From an uncultured Mycoplasmatota bacterium (GTDB lineage Bacteria > Bacillota_I > Bacilli_A > RF39 > UBA660): a DNA stretch of 15,207 bases. Of this stretch, positions 1-6,844 are shown in pieces. The notes below the pieces were generated by a model, which was not told the origin of the DNA, did no database searches, and was given only the letters and a program-made list of their open reading frames with translations. The stretch's first letter is position 1, and each line of letters opens with the position of its first letter. The stretch is taken from the NCBI GenBank assembly GCA_900551105.1, contig URUT01000032.1, forward strand, positions 1 to 15,207, in the 5' to 3' direction. Made by a program: the position numbers and the translations under genes.

Positions 1-73
1 CTTTAGCTCAGTTGGTTAGAGCATCCGGCTCATAACCGGGCGGTCGTAGGTTCGAGTCCTACAAGATCCACCA
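1..73 (+). tRNA. tRNA with CAT anticodon, probably tRNA-Ile2 (lysidine type); 5' end outside the window
   Basis: The first four bases of the acceptor stem are missing; the visible CTT pairs with the last part of AAGATCC at 63-69, followed by a discriminator A and an encoded CCA (71-73). The D arm (TAGCTCAGTTGGTTAGAGC), an anticodon stem TCCGG/CCGGG around the loop CTCATAA, and the T arm GTAGGTTCGAGTCCTAC are all present. The CAT anticodon fits Met or the AUA-reading Ile2 tRNA modified by TilS. The body closely resembles, from memory, the Bacillus tRNA-Ile2 (TTTAGCTCAG start, CGGCTCATAACCG anticodon arm, TACAAGGTCCACCA-like end) rather than elongator Met. The Ile2 assignment is inference. Confidence 0.9.
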
Positions 74-83
74 TTTTTTATTT

Positions 84-168
84 GCGGGTGTGGCGGAACT
101 GGCAGACGCGCTAGACTTAGGATCTAGTGGATTAATCCGTGCAGGTTCAAGTCCTGTCACCCGCACCA
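84..168 (+). tRNA. tRNA-Leu (anticodon TAG)
   Basis: An 85-base class II tRNA: acceptor stem GCGGGTG pairs with CACCCGC before the encoded ACCA. The anticodon stem CTAGA/TCTAG encloses loop CTTAGGA with TAG at 118-120, which reads CUN leucine codons. The variable arm (about TGGATTAATCCG) is long, as expected for Leu, and the T arm contains GGTTCAAGTCC. It lies 10 bases after the CAT tRNA, so the two are surely co-transcribed. Confidence 0.96.
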
Positions 169-208
169 TTGACAAGTTTGTTCGAACTATTCGAACTTTT
201 AGATAGAT

Positions 209-234
209 ATCAATCAGAAATGATTGATTTTTTT
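209..234 (+). terminator. Rho-independent terminator of the tRNA cluster
   Basis: An 8-bp perfect stem ATCAATCA/TGATTGAT (209-216, 221-228) with a GAAA tetraloop is followed by seven T residues (228-234). It sits 41 bases after the Leu tRNA. The interval 169-208 before it holds only a short TTCGAAC direct repeat and no gene. Confidence 0.85.
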
Positions 235-315
235 GTTTAGAAAAAAATGCATGCCAGCAGATGAGATTGAAATTTGACTTAGAAATAAAGTGATTTTTTC
301 TTTTTTATTTTAACT

Positions 316-343
316 TTGATTTACTCAGTATTTAATATATGAT
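316..343 (+). promoter_or_regulatory. Putative sigma-A promoter for the 91-residue gene
   Basis: TTGATT (316-321) and TATGAT (338-343) are 16 bases apart, which would start transcription near 350, just before the strong ribosome binding site. The -35 is identical to that of the better promoter at 3006-3034. A perfect TATAAT at 348-353 is too near the start codon to be the main -10 unless the message is almost leaderless. The remainder of 235-315 is T-rich and holds no recognisable feature. Confidence 0.4.
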
Positions 344-366
344 ATATTATAATCAAGGGAGGTCAC

Positions 367-642
367 ATGGATAATCGTTTAATCGAAAAACTAAAGTGCT
401 TAGATGAGTCAATGGCAAGAACACATAAAAAAATTACTCAAGATAATTTGAATGAAATACAAACAGATCAAGCCTTAAATTTATTACATAGCCAATATAA
501 AGATTGTCTAACTATATTATCACTTTTAGGCGAAGAATTTGTTTATCGTTTTAGATATGCTATATTAAGTGAAATAGAAGCACTATTAGTTGAATCTAAC
601 TTTTTTAATAAAACAACTGGACAAGCAGGAATAATGAAATGA
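367..642 (+). CDS. Small hypothetical protein, 91 residues
   Basis: I do not recognise this protein. It starts at an ATG with a very strong Shine-Dalgarno sequence AAGGGAGGT (355-363), so it is almost certainly translated. The product looks cytoplasmic and mostly helical, without a signal peptide or membrane segment. The first half is charged and polar (MDNRLIEKLK, KKITQDNLNEIQ); the second has an amphipathic hydrophobic stretch around residues 48-75 with paired acidic residues (GEEFVYRFRY). Two cysteines (11 and 47) are not in a motif. It stands alone between the tRNA terminator and a convergent minus-strand gene, and its own terminator begins at its TGA stop. It could be a small regulator or a helical-bundle protein, but nothing in the sequence decides this. 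Confidence 0.8.
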   Translation: MDNRLIEKLKCLDESMARTHKKITQDNLNEIQTDQALNLLHSQYKDCLTILSLLGEEFVYRFRYAILSEIEALLVESNFFNKTTGQAGIMK

Positions 643-667
643 CACTTTAAAAGGTGTCACTTTTTTT
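640..667 (+). terminator. Terminator starting in the stop codon of the 91-residue gene
   Basis: TGACAC (640-645) pairs with GTGTCA (654-659), extendable by T-G and T-A pairs, and is followed by seven T residues (661-667). The 5' arm starts exactly at the TGA stop. It lies back to back with the minus-strand terminator at 671-694. Confidence 0.85.
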
Positions 668-670
668 GTC

Positions 671-694
671 AAAGAAAAAATCTCCGAAGAGATT
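671..694 (-). terminator. Terminator of the minus-strand appendage locus
   Basis: Read on the minus strand: AATCTC, loop TTCG, GAGATT, then TTTTTTCTTT. The UUCG-type tetraloop is highly stable. It lies 10 bases after the stop of the VirB2-like gene and ends the minus-strand locus. Confidence 0.88.
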
Positions 695-704
695 AATTAA
701 CTTA

Positions 705-1031
705 TTAATTACAGTTCCAAGGTTCTAAAACGCAATCTTGACATTTTTTGAAATTGCTTGCCGGCATTTCACGGTATCCGTTAACTGTACCAAATAACCA
801 CATAACTATTGTAGGCACAAAGAATATTAATACTCCTGCAATAGCACGATACATTAAACTTTTACTAGCTTTTTTAATATCGTCATCTTTACCACCTACT
901 ACAGCTTTTCCTAAGTCGAACATTCCGTACCCAATAATTAATAATGGAATAGCTATTTTAAATACTGTTAGTATCCAACCTATAAATCCTAAAATATCTG
1001 CTGCTTCATCACAAAAACCAGTTATATTCAT
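705..1031 (-). CDS. Two-helix VirB2/TrbC-like pilin or type IV secretion-like membrane protein
   Basis: The 108-residue product has two hydrophobic helices (about 14-36 and 62-82). They are joined by a short charged loop, GKAVVGGKDDDIKKASKSL (41-59), and followed by a Cys-containing tail (C97, C100, C107). This size, topology and the D/K-rich loop before a helix ending in FVPTIVMWLFG resemble VirB2/TrbC-type conjugative pilins and related small Firmicutes proteins; the assignment is from memory of family shape, not a search. The ATG at 1031 is chosen because AAGGGAG lies 8 bases upstream; a GTG six bases earlier would sit almost on that site. There is no clear cleavable signal peptide. It has its own promoter and terminator, so it can be made at a different level from the pilus-like genes upstream. 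A holin or ion-channel subunit is the main alternative. Confidence 0.6.
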   Translation of the reverse strand: MNITGFCDEAADILGFIGWILTVFKIAIPLLIIGYGMFDLGKAVVGGKDDDIKKASKSLMYRAIAGVLIFFVPTIVMWLFGTVNGYREMPASNFKKCQDCVLEPWNCN

Positions 1032-1056
1032 GCTCACATCTCCCTTACATACTTAA

Positions 1057-1085
1057 ATTTTATATGAATTTATGGTAATTGTCAA
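1057..1085 (-). promoter_or_regulatory. Near-consensus sigma-A promoter of the VirB2-like gene
   Basis: On the minus strand a perfect TTGACA (plus 1080-1085) and TAAAAT (plus 1057-1062) are separated by 17 bases. The -35 lies 4 bases after the stop codon of the preceding CpaE-like gene, and no terminator separates the two genes. The last gene can therefore be transcribed both by read-through and on its own. Confidence 0.75.
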
Positions 1086-1089
1086 CAAA

Positions 1090-2202
1090 TTATTTAAATA
1101 TACCAAAAATTCCACCTTCTTGTTTACTAAAACCTAGCTTACCAAGAAGTTTATCTACTGCTAACAATCTATCTGCCCTATCATTAATAACTGGCATATT
1201 ATAGAAGACTTTAAATTTTGTTTCATACTCAAAATTTGCTAATTCTTCATCCTTGATAGCACTTTGATTTAATATTACTTTTCCATCTTTGACTTTTTCT
1301 CGTAAATTGTTATCTTTTTTTAAAGCTTTATTTAAACTTATTGTTCCAGGATTTACTAAATATAAAATATCCGTACAAAATTGTTTTTCTGGCAAATCAT
1401 TTAAATCAATTAAGATAATATCAATATTTCTAAGCGCATTTATTTTGAATTTTAATTCTTCGGCTGATGTACAGAAACTAAGATCAGGATCGTTAAAATA
1501 GATTGAATCTTGTTTAAACATTTCAAAAGCGATAACTTTATAATTTGCTTTTAATTGTTTTAACATCATATGCATTAAAGTTGTAGCTCCTGCGTGCTCT
1601 GTTACATTTTGTAATCCAATAATTCTAGCTTTAATTTTGATTTGCTCTTCTTCTTTTATGTAATCCACATTACTAAAAACATTTGGATTAGTAAATGCTG
1701 GTTTATATTCATCATTATTAAAGTTTGCGCTTAAATTTGCATTAGCAACGTAAGATTGATTACCAAATGCATTTGGTGATGTACTTACGCTTTGATTAAT
1801 ATCATTTTGACTTGTGTAAGATGATTCACTTAAATATTTTTTAACATTATCTAATGTATTTGGATGATTTAATAAATAGTTTATTCCTGCGGCATTTCTA
1901 GTAAAATTATAGTAACCATTTTCAACTAAGTATTTTAAGTAGTTATTACTACTAACTAGTTCACTATCGTTAAGAAGAATAATTACTTTTGATGCAGGAA
2001 AGAAACTTAAAAAATTTAAGACCTCTTTGATATCAAAATAATTTTTGATTGCGGTTATATCAATTATCGCTTTACTATAAATAAAGTTTGTTAATTGACT
2101 TTCAATCATTTCTCTAGTGAACTCGCCATCTAAGGTCTTGATGGTATCTAAATTAGCACTATCAATTATTATTCCATTTAGATTTTTTATTGCAATATAC
2201 AT
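1090..2202 (-). CDS. CpaE/TadZ-like (MinD superfamily) protein with degenerate Walker A
   Basis: The product has 370 residues. Residues 1-115 form an alternating beta/alpha domain like the pseudo-receiver domain of CpaE/TadZ (hydrophobic strands near 44-50 and 72-78). Residues 130-185 are an Asn/Ser-rich linker. Residues 188-365 are a MinD/ParA-like fold: a P-loop-like GLQNVTEHAGATTL (196-209), a Walker B-like IDIILIDLNDL (260-270) and a C-terminal FYNMPVINDRADRLLAVDKLL (333-353) like the 'P..D' end of this family. The Walker A position lacks its lysine (AGATT instead of GKT/S), as reported for atypical TadZ proteins, so nucleotide binding may be weak or absent. TadZ/CpaE localises Tad pilus machinery at the cytoplasmic membrane. 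The start has AGGTGA five bases upstream, overlapping the previous gene's TAG stop. Pilus neighbours support the role; an unrelated degenerate ParA-like protein is possible. Confidence 0.65.
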   Translation of the reverse strand: MYIAIKNLNGIIIDSANLDTIKTLDGEFTREMIESQLTNFIYSKAIIDITAIKNYFDIKEVLNFLSFFPASKVIILLNDSELVSSNNYLKYLVENGYYNFTRNAAGINYLLNHPNTLDNVKKYLSESSYTSQNDINQSVSTSPNAFGNQSYVANANLSANFNNDEYKPAFTNPNVFSNVDYIKEEEQIKIKARIIGLQNVTEHAGATTLMHMMLKQLKANYKVIAFEMFKQDSIYFNDPDLSFCTSAEELKFKINALRNIDIILIDLNDLPEKQFCTDILYLVNPGTISLNKALKKDNNLREKVKDGKVILNQSAIKDEELANFEYETKFKVFYNMPVINDRADRLLAVDKLLGKLGFSKQEGGIFGIFK

Positions 2203-2210
2203 TCAATCAC

Positions 2211-2687
2211 CTATTTCCATCCTGGTACGTTATCTTTAGCAAAGTATATCGGTTTAGTTTCACCTGTTATTGGAAATGTAAATATTTCACCTAATATTGG
2301 TAGATCTACTCTAAAAAAAACTGTAACTTTATAATAACTTTTTTTTATATTACCACTAGTATCTTCTGTCTTAGCAACACAATACCTATACTGGTTTGCA
2401 TTAGCATAATAAGGGATAAAGCCATTTACAAGTGTACCATCACCTTGTTCTGTTAAATTTTTAGGACAACTACTATATATTAAATATCCTACTGTAGTTA
2501 GATAAGCTTCGATTTCTTTCTGACTATCATCACTTAGTCCCTCGTTTTTTTCAATGATATTTACAATACCATTTTTAACCTTAAATGCTTTTGAATAATT
2601 AATTGAAAGCGCTAAAAAGCTTGAAAATAAAACTATAAAAACTAAAACAATTGTTAAAAGCCAAGTTCCACCAATTGCTTCTCTCAT
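2211..2687 (-). CDS. TadE-like pseudopilin-type membrane protein
   Basis: The 158-residue product has a very short N-terminus (MREAIGGT) leading directly into one helix (about 9-29), then an extracellular domain with two cysteines (C74, C103). That domain contains the beta-rich stretch YYKVTVFFRVDLPILGEIF (118-136) and ends TGETKPIY...GWK. A single N-terminal helix plus a small beta domain is the architecture of TadE/TadF-type minor pilins. The N-terminal MREA matches the MKEA and MKES starts of its neighbours. It lies 15 bases after the Cys-rich pilin-like gene and 8 bases before the CpaE-like gene, so it is part of that transcription unit. Its ribosome binding site is weak (AGAAAG, too far away), suggesting low or coupled expression. 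The TadE label rests on architecture and context. Confidence 0.6.
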   Translation of the reverse strand: MREAIGGTWLLTIVLVFIVLFSSFLALSINYSKAFKVKNGIVNIIEKNEGLSDDSQKEIEAYLTTVGYLIYSSCPKNLTEQGDGTLVNGFIPYYANANQYRYCVAKTEDTSGNIKKSYYKVTVFFRVDLPILGEIFTFPITGETKPIYFAKDNVPGWK

Positions 2688-2702
2688 TTATATTATTACT
2701 TT

Positions 2703-2978
2703 CTAGCCTTCTTGCTTTTGTTGTTGTTGACCGCCAGCACCTTTATCAGGACATTTTACTTCTTTAGTAGTGTCACATTTTTCGTCGTCACAATAATAGC
2801 AAGTACACATTCCGTTTGATTGACATTCCTTACAGTTAAATGCTTGTGTACACTTTGTACTCCTTGTGATATTAGCCTTAATTGATGGCCAGATCAATGT
2901 AGTAAATACTACTCCTATTGCGGCGATTGCTACTACTGCTACGGCAGTCATACTTAGTTCGCCTGATGCTTCTTTCAT
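2703..2978 (-). CDS. Small cysteine-rich pilin-like protein, first gene of the second appendage unit
   Basis: The 91-residue product begins MKEASGELSM, followed by a strongly hydrophobic helix (11-30), then a compact domain with eight cysteines in 34 residues (C43, C49, C52, C58, C60, C63, C68, C76). It ends in a Gly/Gln-rich tail. An acidic residue just before an Ala/Val-rich N-terminal helix is the pattern of Flp-type and related small pilins, although no leader with a classical prepilin peptidase site precedes it. The eight cysteines could form four disulfides outside the cell or bind metal. The ATG has AGGAGG (plus 2988-2993) nine bases upstream and a near-consensus promoter just before it, so this is probably a highly expressed gene, as expected of a structural subunit. 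No precise family is recognised. Confidence 0.65.
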   Translation of the reverse strand: MKEASGELSMTAVAVVAIAAIGVVFTTLIWPSIKANITRSTKCTQAFNCKECQSNGMCTCYYCDDEKCDTTKEVKCPDKGAGGQQQQKQEG

Positions 2979-3005
2979 TTTTTTATTCCTCCTATTCTTA
3001 AAATA

Positions 3006-3034
3006 ATTATAATATAGTTTAACTACTAAATCAA
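3006..3034 (-). promoter_or_regulatory. Sigma-A promoter of the second appendage unit
   Basis: On the minus strand TTGATT (plus 3029-3034) and a perfect TATAAT (plus 3006-3011) are spaced by exactly 17 bases. The promoter lies between the terminator of the upstream unit (3044-3074) and the ribosome binding site of the Cys-rich pilin-like gene. Confidence 0.82.
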
Positions 3035-3043
3035 TATTTATGT

Positions 3044-3074
3044 AAAGAAAAAGATAACAATTTCTTGTTATCTT
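3044..3074 (-). terminator. Strong terminator between the two appendage units
   Basis: On the minus strand a perfect 10-bp stem AAGATAACAA/TTGTTATCTT (plus 3065-3074 and 3051-3060) has a GAAA tetraloop and is followed by TTTCTTT. Its 5' arm contains the TAA stop (3068-3070) of the gene it ends. Confidence 0.9.
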
Positions 3075-3538
3075 GAGCTAATACCTGTACGATCTGGATA
3101 GTATTTACTTGGCTTATCTTTACTATTATTTTTATTATGAGAGTCCTCTAAGATACCATCAATTTTGTTAACAACGGCATAGTTTTCTTGAGTACTTTCA
3201 ACATTAAATGTTCCAGTAACAGTTGCTACCTTAACACTTACTTTTGGTGGTGCTTCATATATATCGTAAAACGAAATTTTGTAGTTTTTATTGATGTTTA
3301 TGGTTTCTGAAAATCTTCTAATAAAGTTTTCCACAAATTTTTCTTTAATGATTCTTATTTCTCCGTATTTACGATAGTGAGCTAAATCTAATGAGTCTCC
3401 TAGAGCTGCATCAGTTATTTCTTTAATCAAATATACATCTTGTTCGTTAGTGGTTGTATAGTTTTGTAAGATTAACATTATTCCTAGAATACCTAGTCCA
3501 AAAACTATAATCCAATAACCCCATACACTTTCTTTCAT
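3068..3538 (-). CDS. Single-pass pilin-like membrane protein of unknown function
   Basis: The 156-residue product starts MKESVWGYW and has one helix (about 8-25). A soluble domain follows, with the conserved-looking stretch KEKFVENFIRRFSETI (65-80) and FYDIYEAPPKVSVKVAT (90-106), then a charged low-complexity tail rich in Lys, Asn and Asp (133-152). From memory it resembles a Firmicutes family of unknown function (possibly DUF5411); I could not verify this. Its MKES start and topology match the two other pilin-like proteins of the locus. A strong ribosome binding site TAGGAGGTG overlaps the TAG stop of the preceding large gene, coupling their translation. It is the last gene of the first unit. 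It may be a minor pilin or an assembly factor. Confidence 0.65.
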   Translation of the reverse strand: MKESVWGYWIIVFGLGILGIMLILQNYTTTNEQDVYLIKEITDAALGDSLDLAHYRKYGEIRIIKEKFVENFIRRFSETININKNYKISFYDIYEAPPKVSVKVATVTGTFNVESTQENYAVVNKIDGILEDSHNKNNSKDKPSKYYPDRTGISSR

Positions 3539-3553
3539 TTACTTTTGCACCTC

Positions 3554-6500
3554 CTATGGATAGATTTTTCCTTCGTCATCTAATTCAACATCTGGATAAC
3601 CACCTGGTAATAATTGTTTAATTGTACCCTCTTTGAATGTACCATCTATATAATATTTATATTTTTGTCTACCTGATGTATTGGTTGCATATCTTGTAAC
3701 AAAGCTACTTATACATTCTTTTCCGTCTTCATTACAGCTAAATAAACTTCCTGAATAACCATTACTCCAGTCATAGTAATTACTATTCTTATTATATTTC
3801 TTGATTTCTTGCATTGTTTTAGTATCTAAATTAAATACATATTCAAGAGTTTCAGAATCTGCTGAATCATCGAACATTCCGTCTTTTAATCCAATTTGCC
3901 TGATTCGGTTTTCAGCTGCTTCTCCTTTAGCATCTGACCAGTTATTACCTAAATCTCCACTATCTTTACGGTTGTTAGGGTCCATATTGCTCGGATTTAT
4001 AGTTCTATAAACGTAATTTGGATAGAATTTTTCAGGATCATTTTCACAATCTGGGCCAATACAACATGTAGGACAATATCTATCATAGATTACTTCTCTA
4101 TTACAGTAAACACATAAACTTTCAAATACATTTCCTTCAGTAGTTAGTTTTTGATTTATACGATATTGAACATTCGATTCATTTTTACTTTTTCCTTTAG
4201 GCTCTATTTCTAAATGTCCATTATTTTCAATTGTAAACCATGTTCTATATTTTCCTTGGTAATTTGTTATTTGGACATTAAATACATAACCTATGTTAAG
4301 AGCGTCTGGAGCACTGCTCATTTGCTGATCTGTAATGTATAACCCGCTTGGCACTAAGCTGTAATAACCAACTGTTGGACGATAATATAAATCTGCGTTC
4401 CAAGTTTGACTGCTGTTAGGTTGATTTTCTGATGGTTCATCAACTTCCATGAATGGATTATTAGTCCCCTTCATTTTGTCGTCAGGTTTCAGTTCGCCAG
4501 TTTTTGCAGCAACAGGATATCCATACTTTGCTCCTCCGTACTTAGATGTTTTTGCATTTTCTGTAAAATTCACCGAAGTATTGTTGTTAGTTGAACTTTG
4601 TTTCGCTGGTAATTGGCTGGTTTTTGGCCAATACTTTGCTAATCCATTGTCATCGTTTGTTCCTTCAGCTTTGATAAATTCAACTTCTTGTTCTACAACT
4701 TTAGTATTACCACTTACTGAATCGTAATATTGCTGTGTATATGTATATGATAAATCCGGATCTAAAATATATTTCCAAGAATTATCAAATTTTTTATTTA
4801 TTTTTTCACAAGTTCTCTTTTTATCTTCTAGTTTTTTTCTTTTATCAATTGCATCTGCATAATCTTTTCTTGCTTGTTCTAAACCTGATGAATCAGTGGA
4901 TGTTTTTACGCATGAATTTCCTTTTGTTACCCAATAAGCTTTCTCGGCTTCTTGAGGGGTTGTGTTGTTATAAGTGCCATCATAATACTTCCCCTTGGCT
5001 GTGCCAGATCTATACGTGTACGCTTCAGGTTCTACATTGCATTTTTCATTTTCTTCATCATAATCGCAACATTTTGTGTCTGTTTTGTCTCCTGCGGCAT
5101 TTGCAACGTCAATGGCATCCTGTTTATTTAATGCCTTTTGATATTTTGTAAAAGCTTCCATTTCCGCCAGTATTGCAGCTTTATAATCTTTGCGCCAAAC
5201 ATCATAAGCCGTATTAAAGAATGCTGTTATTTCACCGGTTACTTCTGGTTGAGAGTATTCTCCTTTATCGTCTTTAGTAAATACAAAGAATCTACCACTT
5301 GTTGATGCAGTTGTCATTGGATAAATCATGTGATTTTCTTCTGTTGTATATATTTTACAATATTCGTTATTTTCTAATTCTTTTTCAAATTCATCATCGC
5401 GCCAATATTTTAATGCATTTTTTGTGTAATTTGAATAATCCGTTGTTGTTGTTTTTCCATCAACTACTTTTTTCTCACTTGTTTTAATCTTTTTCAATAA
5501 AGTATCATAATCAACCTGTTTTACATATGAGTCAGATGGAGCTTGGTTTACTGTTCCGTCCTCATTACAATCACCTTGACAGTCTGTAACTAGTGATACT
5601 ATGTCTTCGTTGCCGCATTGCTCTTTATAGATTTCTTTTTGTGATTCTGATAGTTTTCCTTCTTCTACTCCTTCACAACATCCAGCGTTAATATATTCAT
5701 TTATACTTACTACTTTATTTCCTAGTTTGTATTGGCCATTTTCGAATTTACACACATTTGGTAGAGTTATATCTAAGTCAAATGTTAGTTTGTGATGCAT
5801 ACTATCTAGGTAGCCAACCATTCTTTGGTTTGATTCATTTGGAGCTTCTACTAATAAACCAACTCCTGATGCTCCAAATGGAAAGAAATATTTATAGTCT
5901 ATTTCAACTGTTATTTTAGGGTTTGAAGCTATTTCTTCATAGTCACCGTATACTTCCAATTCAAAAGTATCGTCACCATTTAGTAAATCGGTTCCCTCAG
6001 ATATGCTTGCTTTACATTCACCTTTTGAGCAGTTTACTTTTTCAAAGGTTATTTCCGGATTTAAATAACTTAGTCCATAGCTTGAAATAGCATCTTTAAT
6101 ATCTTCAATACCTTCAACTTTTACTTTTACTTTCTTATGATATCCGTATGATGAACCTTGAACATCTTCTGGAGTTCCATCAACGACAAATTCTATATTA
6201 TAGTCTTTAGTTTCTGCTGTATAAATCCCTCCATAACTACTTAAAAATGATCTACAGAAAGCACTTGAGCCACCAGCTAGTTTTCCAGCACAGTAAATTG
6301 CTTGAGATGTTTGATAATTTTGGTCAGTTTTAAGTGTTGGAAAATCTGGATATTTAGGGTCTAAGCCTTCAAAGAAGTTAGCACCATTAATATATTTTTC
6401 AATGCTTTCCCATTCAGCACCGCCACCTTTACCATATCCTAAGCCTGCATTAAAAAATCTTACTGCGGTATTGATATCAATGTAATCAACTGAGTTTTTT

Positions 6501-6844
6501 TCTGCTAAATAGATTTGGTGCATTTTAATAAGTCCTGCGTCATAACCTCCGTTTTCAACAGATAATTCTTTTCCATAATATAATGTATTAGGGGTATTTC
6601 TATTTGGGTCAATACAGTATAAATCAACAGTAGTATCTTCAATTGTTGTTGTATGATGCCAGCTAGTTGTTGTATGTCCATCTGTAAACTCGTACCCAGT
6701 AATAGCTTCTCTAGACTCTGAAAGTGGAGTTTCTAATAAACAATAGCCATTAGCTGCTGATGGTCTACCATCACAAATACCGTTTGAGGCATCAACATTT
6801 ATAGTTACAAATAAAAGAGATATTAATAATAGATACTTCTTCAT
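3554..6844 (-). CDS. Large secreted cysteine-rich surface protein or putative adhesin, 1096 residues
   Basis: A signal peptide (MKKYLLLISLLFVTINVDA, residues 1-19) is followed by a long extracellular protein with no C-terminal membrane anchor and no LPxTG-type sorting signal. An N-terminal domain (about 25-205) contains TVDLYCIDPN (72-81) and SQAIYCAGK (180-188), which could be the Cys and Gln of a thioester adhesin domain, though spacing and context are unproven. Beta-rich segments follow (215-365), then Cys clusters (C389-C390, C410, C422, C426; C592-C593, C602), two charged helical stretches likely to be coiled coils (555-580, 655-685), and a C911-xx-C914...C924-xx-C927-C928...C933 cluster. 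The start overlaps the stop of the upstream gene by one base (TAATG), so the two are translationally coupled and their products may form a complex. No known family is assigned; a role as pilus tip or surface adhesin is inference. Confidence 0.75.
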   Translation of the reverse strand: MKKYLLLISLLFVTINVDASNGICDGRPSAANGYCLLETPLSESREAITGYEFTDGHTTTSWHHTTTIEDTTVDLYCIDPNRNTPNTLYYGKELSVENGGYDAGLIKMHQIYLAEKNSVDYIDINTAVRFFNAGLGYGKGGGAEWESIEKYINGANFFEGLDPKYPDFPTLKTDQNYQTSQAIYCAGKLAGGSSAFCRSFLSSYGGIYTAETKDYNIEFVVDGTPEDVQGSSYGYHKKVKVKVEGIEDIKDAISSYGLSYLNPEITFEKVNCSKGECKASISEGTDLLNGDDTFELEVYGDYEEIASNPKITVEIDYKYFFPFGASGVGLLVEAPNESNQRMVGYLDSMHHKLTFDLDITLPNVCKFENGQYKLGNKVVSINEYINAGCCEGVEEGKLSESQKEIYKEQCGNEDIVSLVTDCQGDCNEDGTVNQAPSDSYVKQVDYDTLLKKIKTSEKKVVDGKTTTTDYSNYTKNALKYWRDDEFEKELENNEYCKIYTTEENHMIYPMTTASTSGRFFVFTKDDKGEYSQPEVTGEITAFFNTAYDVWRKDYKAAILAEMEAFTKYQKALNKQDAIDVANAAGDKTDTKCCDYDEENEKCNVEPEAYTYRSGTAKGKYYDGTYNNTTPQEAEKAYWVTKGNSCVKTSTDSSGLEQARKDYADAIDKRKKLEDKKRTCEKINKKFDNSWKYILDPDLSYTYTQQYYDSVSGNTKVVEQEVEFIKAEGTNDDNGLAKYWPKTSQLPAKQSSTNNNTSVNFTENAKTSKYGGAKYGYPVAAKTGELKPDDKMKGTNNPFMEVDEPSENQPNSSQTWNADLYYRPTVGYYSLVPSGLYITDQQMSSAPDALNIGYVFNVQITNYQGKYRTWFTIENNGHLEIEPKGKSKNESNVQYRINQKLTTEGNVFESLCVYCNREVIYDRYCPTCCIGPDCENDPEKFYPNYVYRTINPSNMDPNNRKDSGDLGNNWSDAKGEAAENRIRQIGLKDGMFDDSADSETLEYVFNLDTKTMQEIKKYNKNSNYYDWSNGYSGSLFSCNEDGKECISSFVTRYATNTSGRQKYKYYIDGTFKEGTIKQLLPGGYPDVELDDEGKIYP

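Noticed and set aside
169..174. Perfect TTGACA right after the Leu tRNA
   Set aside because: No -10 hexamer lies 15-19 bases downstream, and the tRNA terminator follows at 209-234.
180..196. TTCGAAC direct repeat and palindrome GTTCGAAC
   Set aside because: Too short to support an operator or attachment site; it may be a relic of a tRNA T arm, but there is no further tRNA structure around it.
348..353. TATAAT as the -10 of the 91-residue gene
   Set aside because: Transcription would begin inside the ribosome binding site; the TTGATT/TATGAT pair upstream fits better.
4027..4115. C911-C933 cysteine cluster of the large protein as an intracellular zinc finger
   Set aside because: The protein has a clear signal peptide, so the cluster should be extracellular; disulfides are as likely as zinc. 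Kept only as an observation.
4735..5151. Plus-strand open frame of 138 codons opposite the large secreted protein gene
   Set aside because: No ribosome binding site, composition dominated by Leu, Phe and His as expected for the complement of a Lys/Glu/Asn-rich gene; the same applies to the other plus-strand frames within 748-5487.
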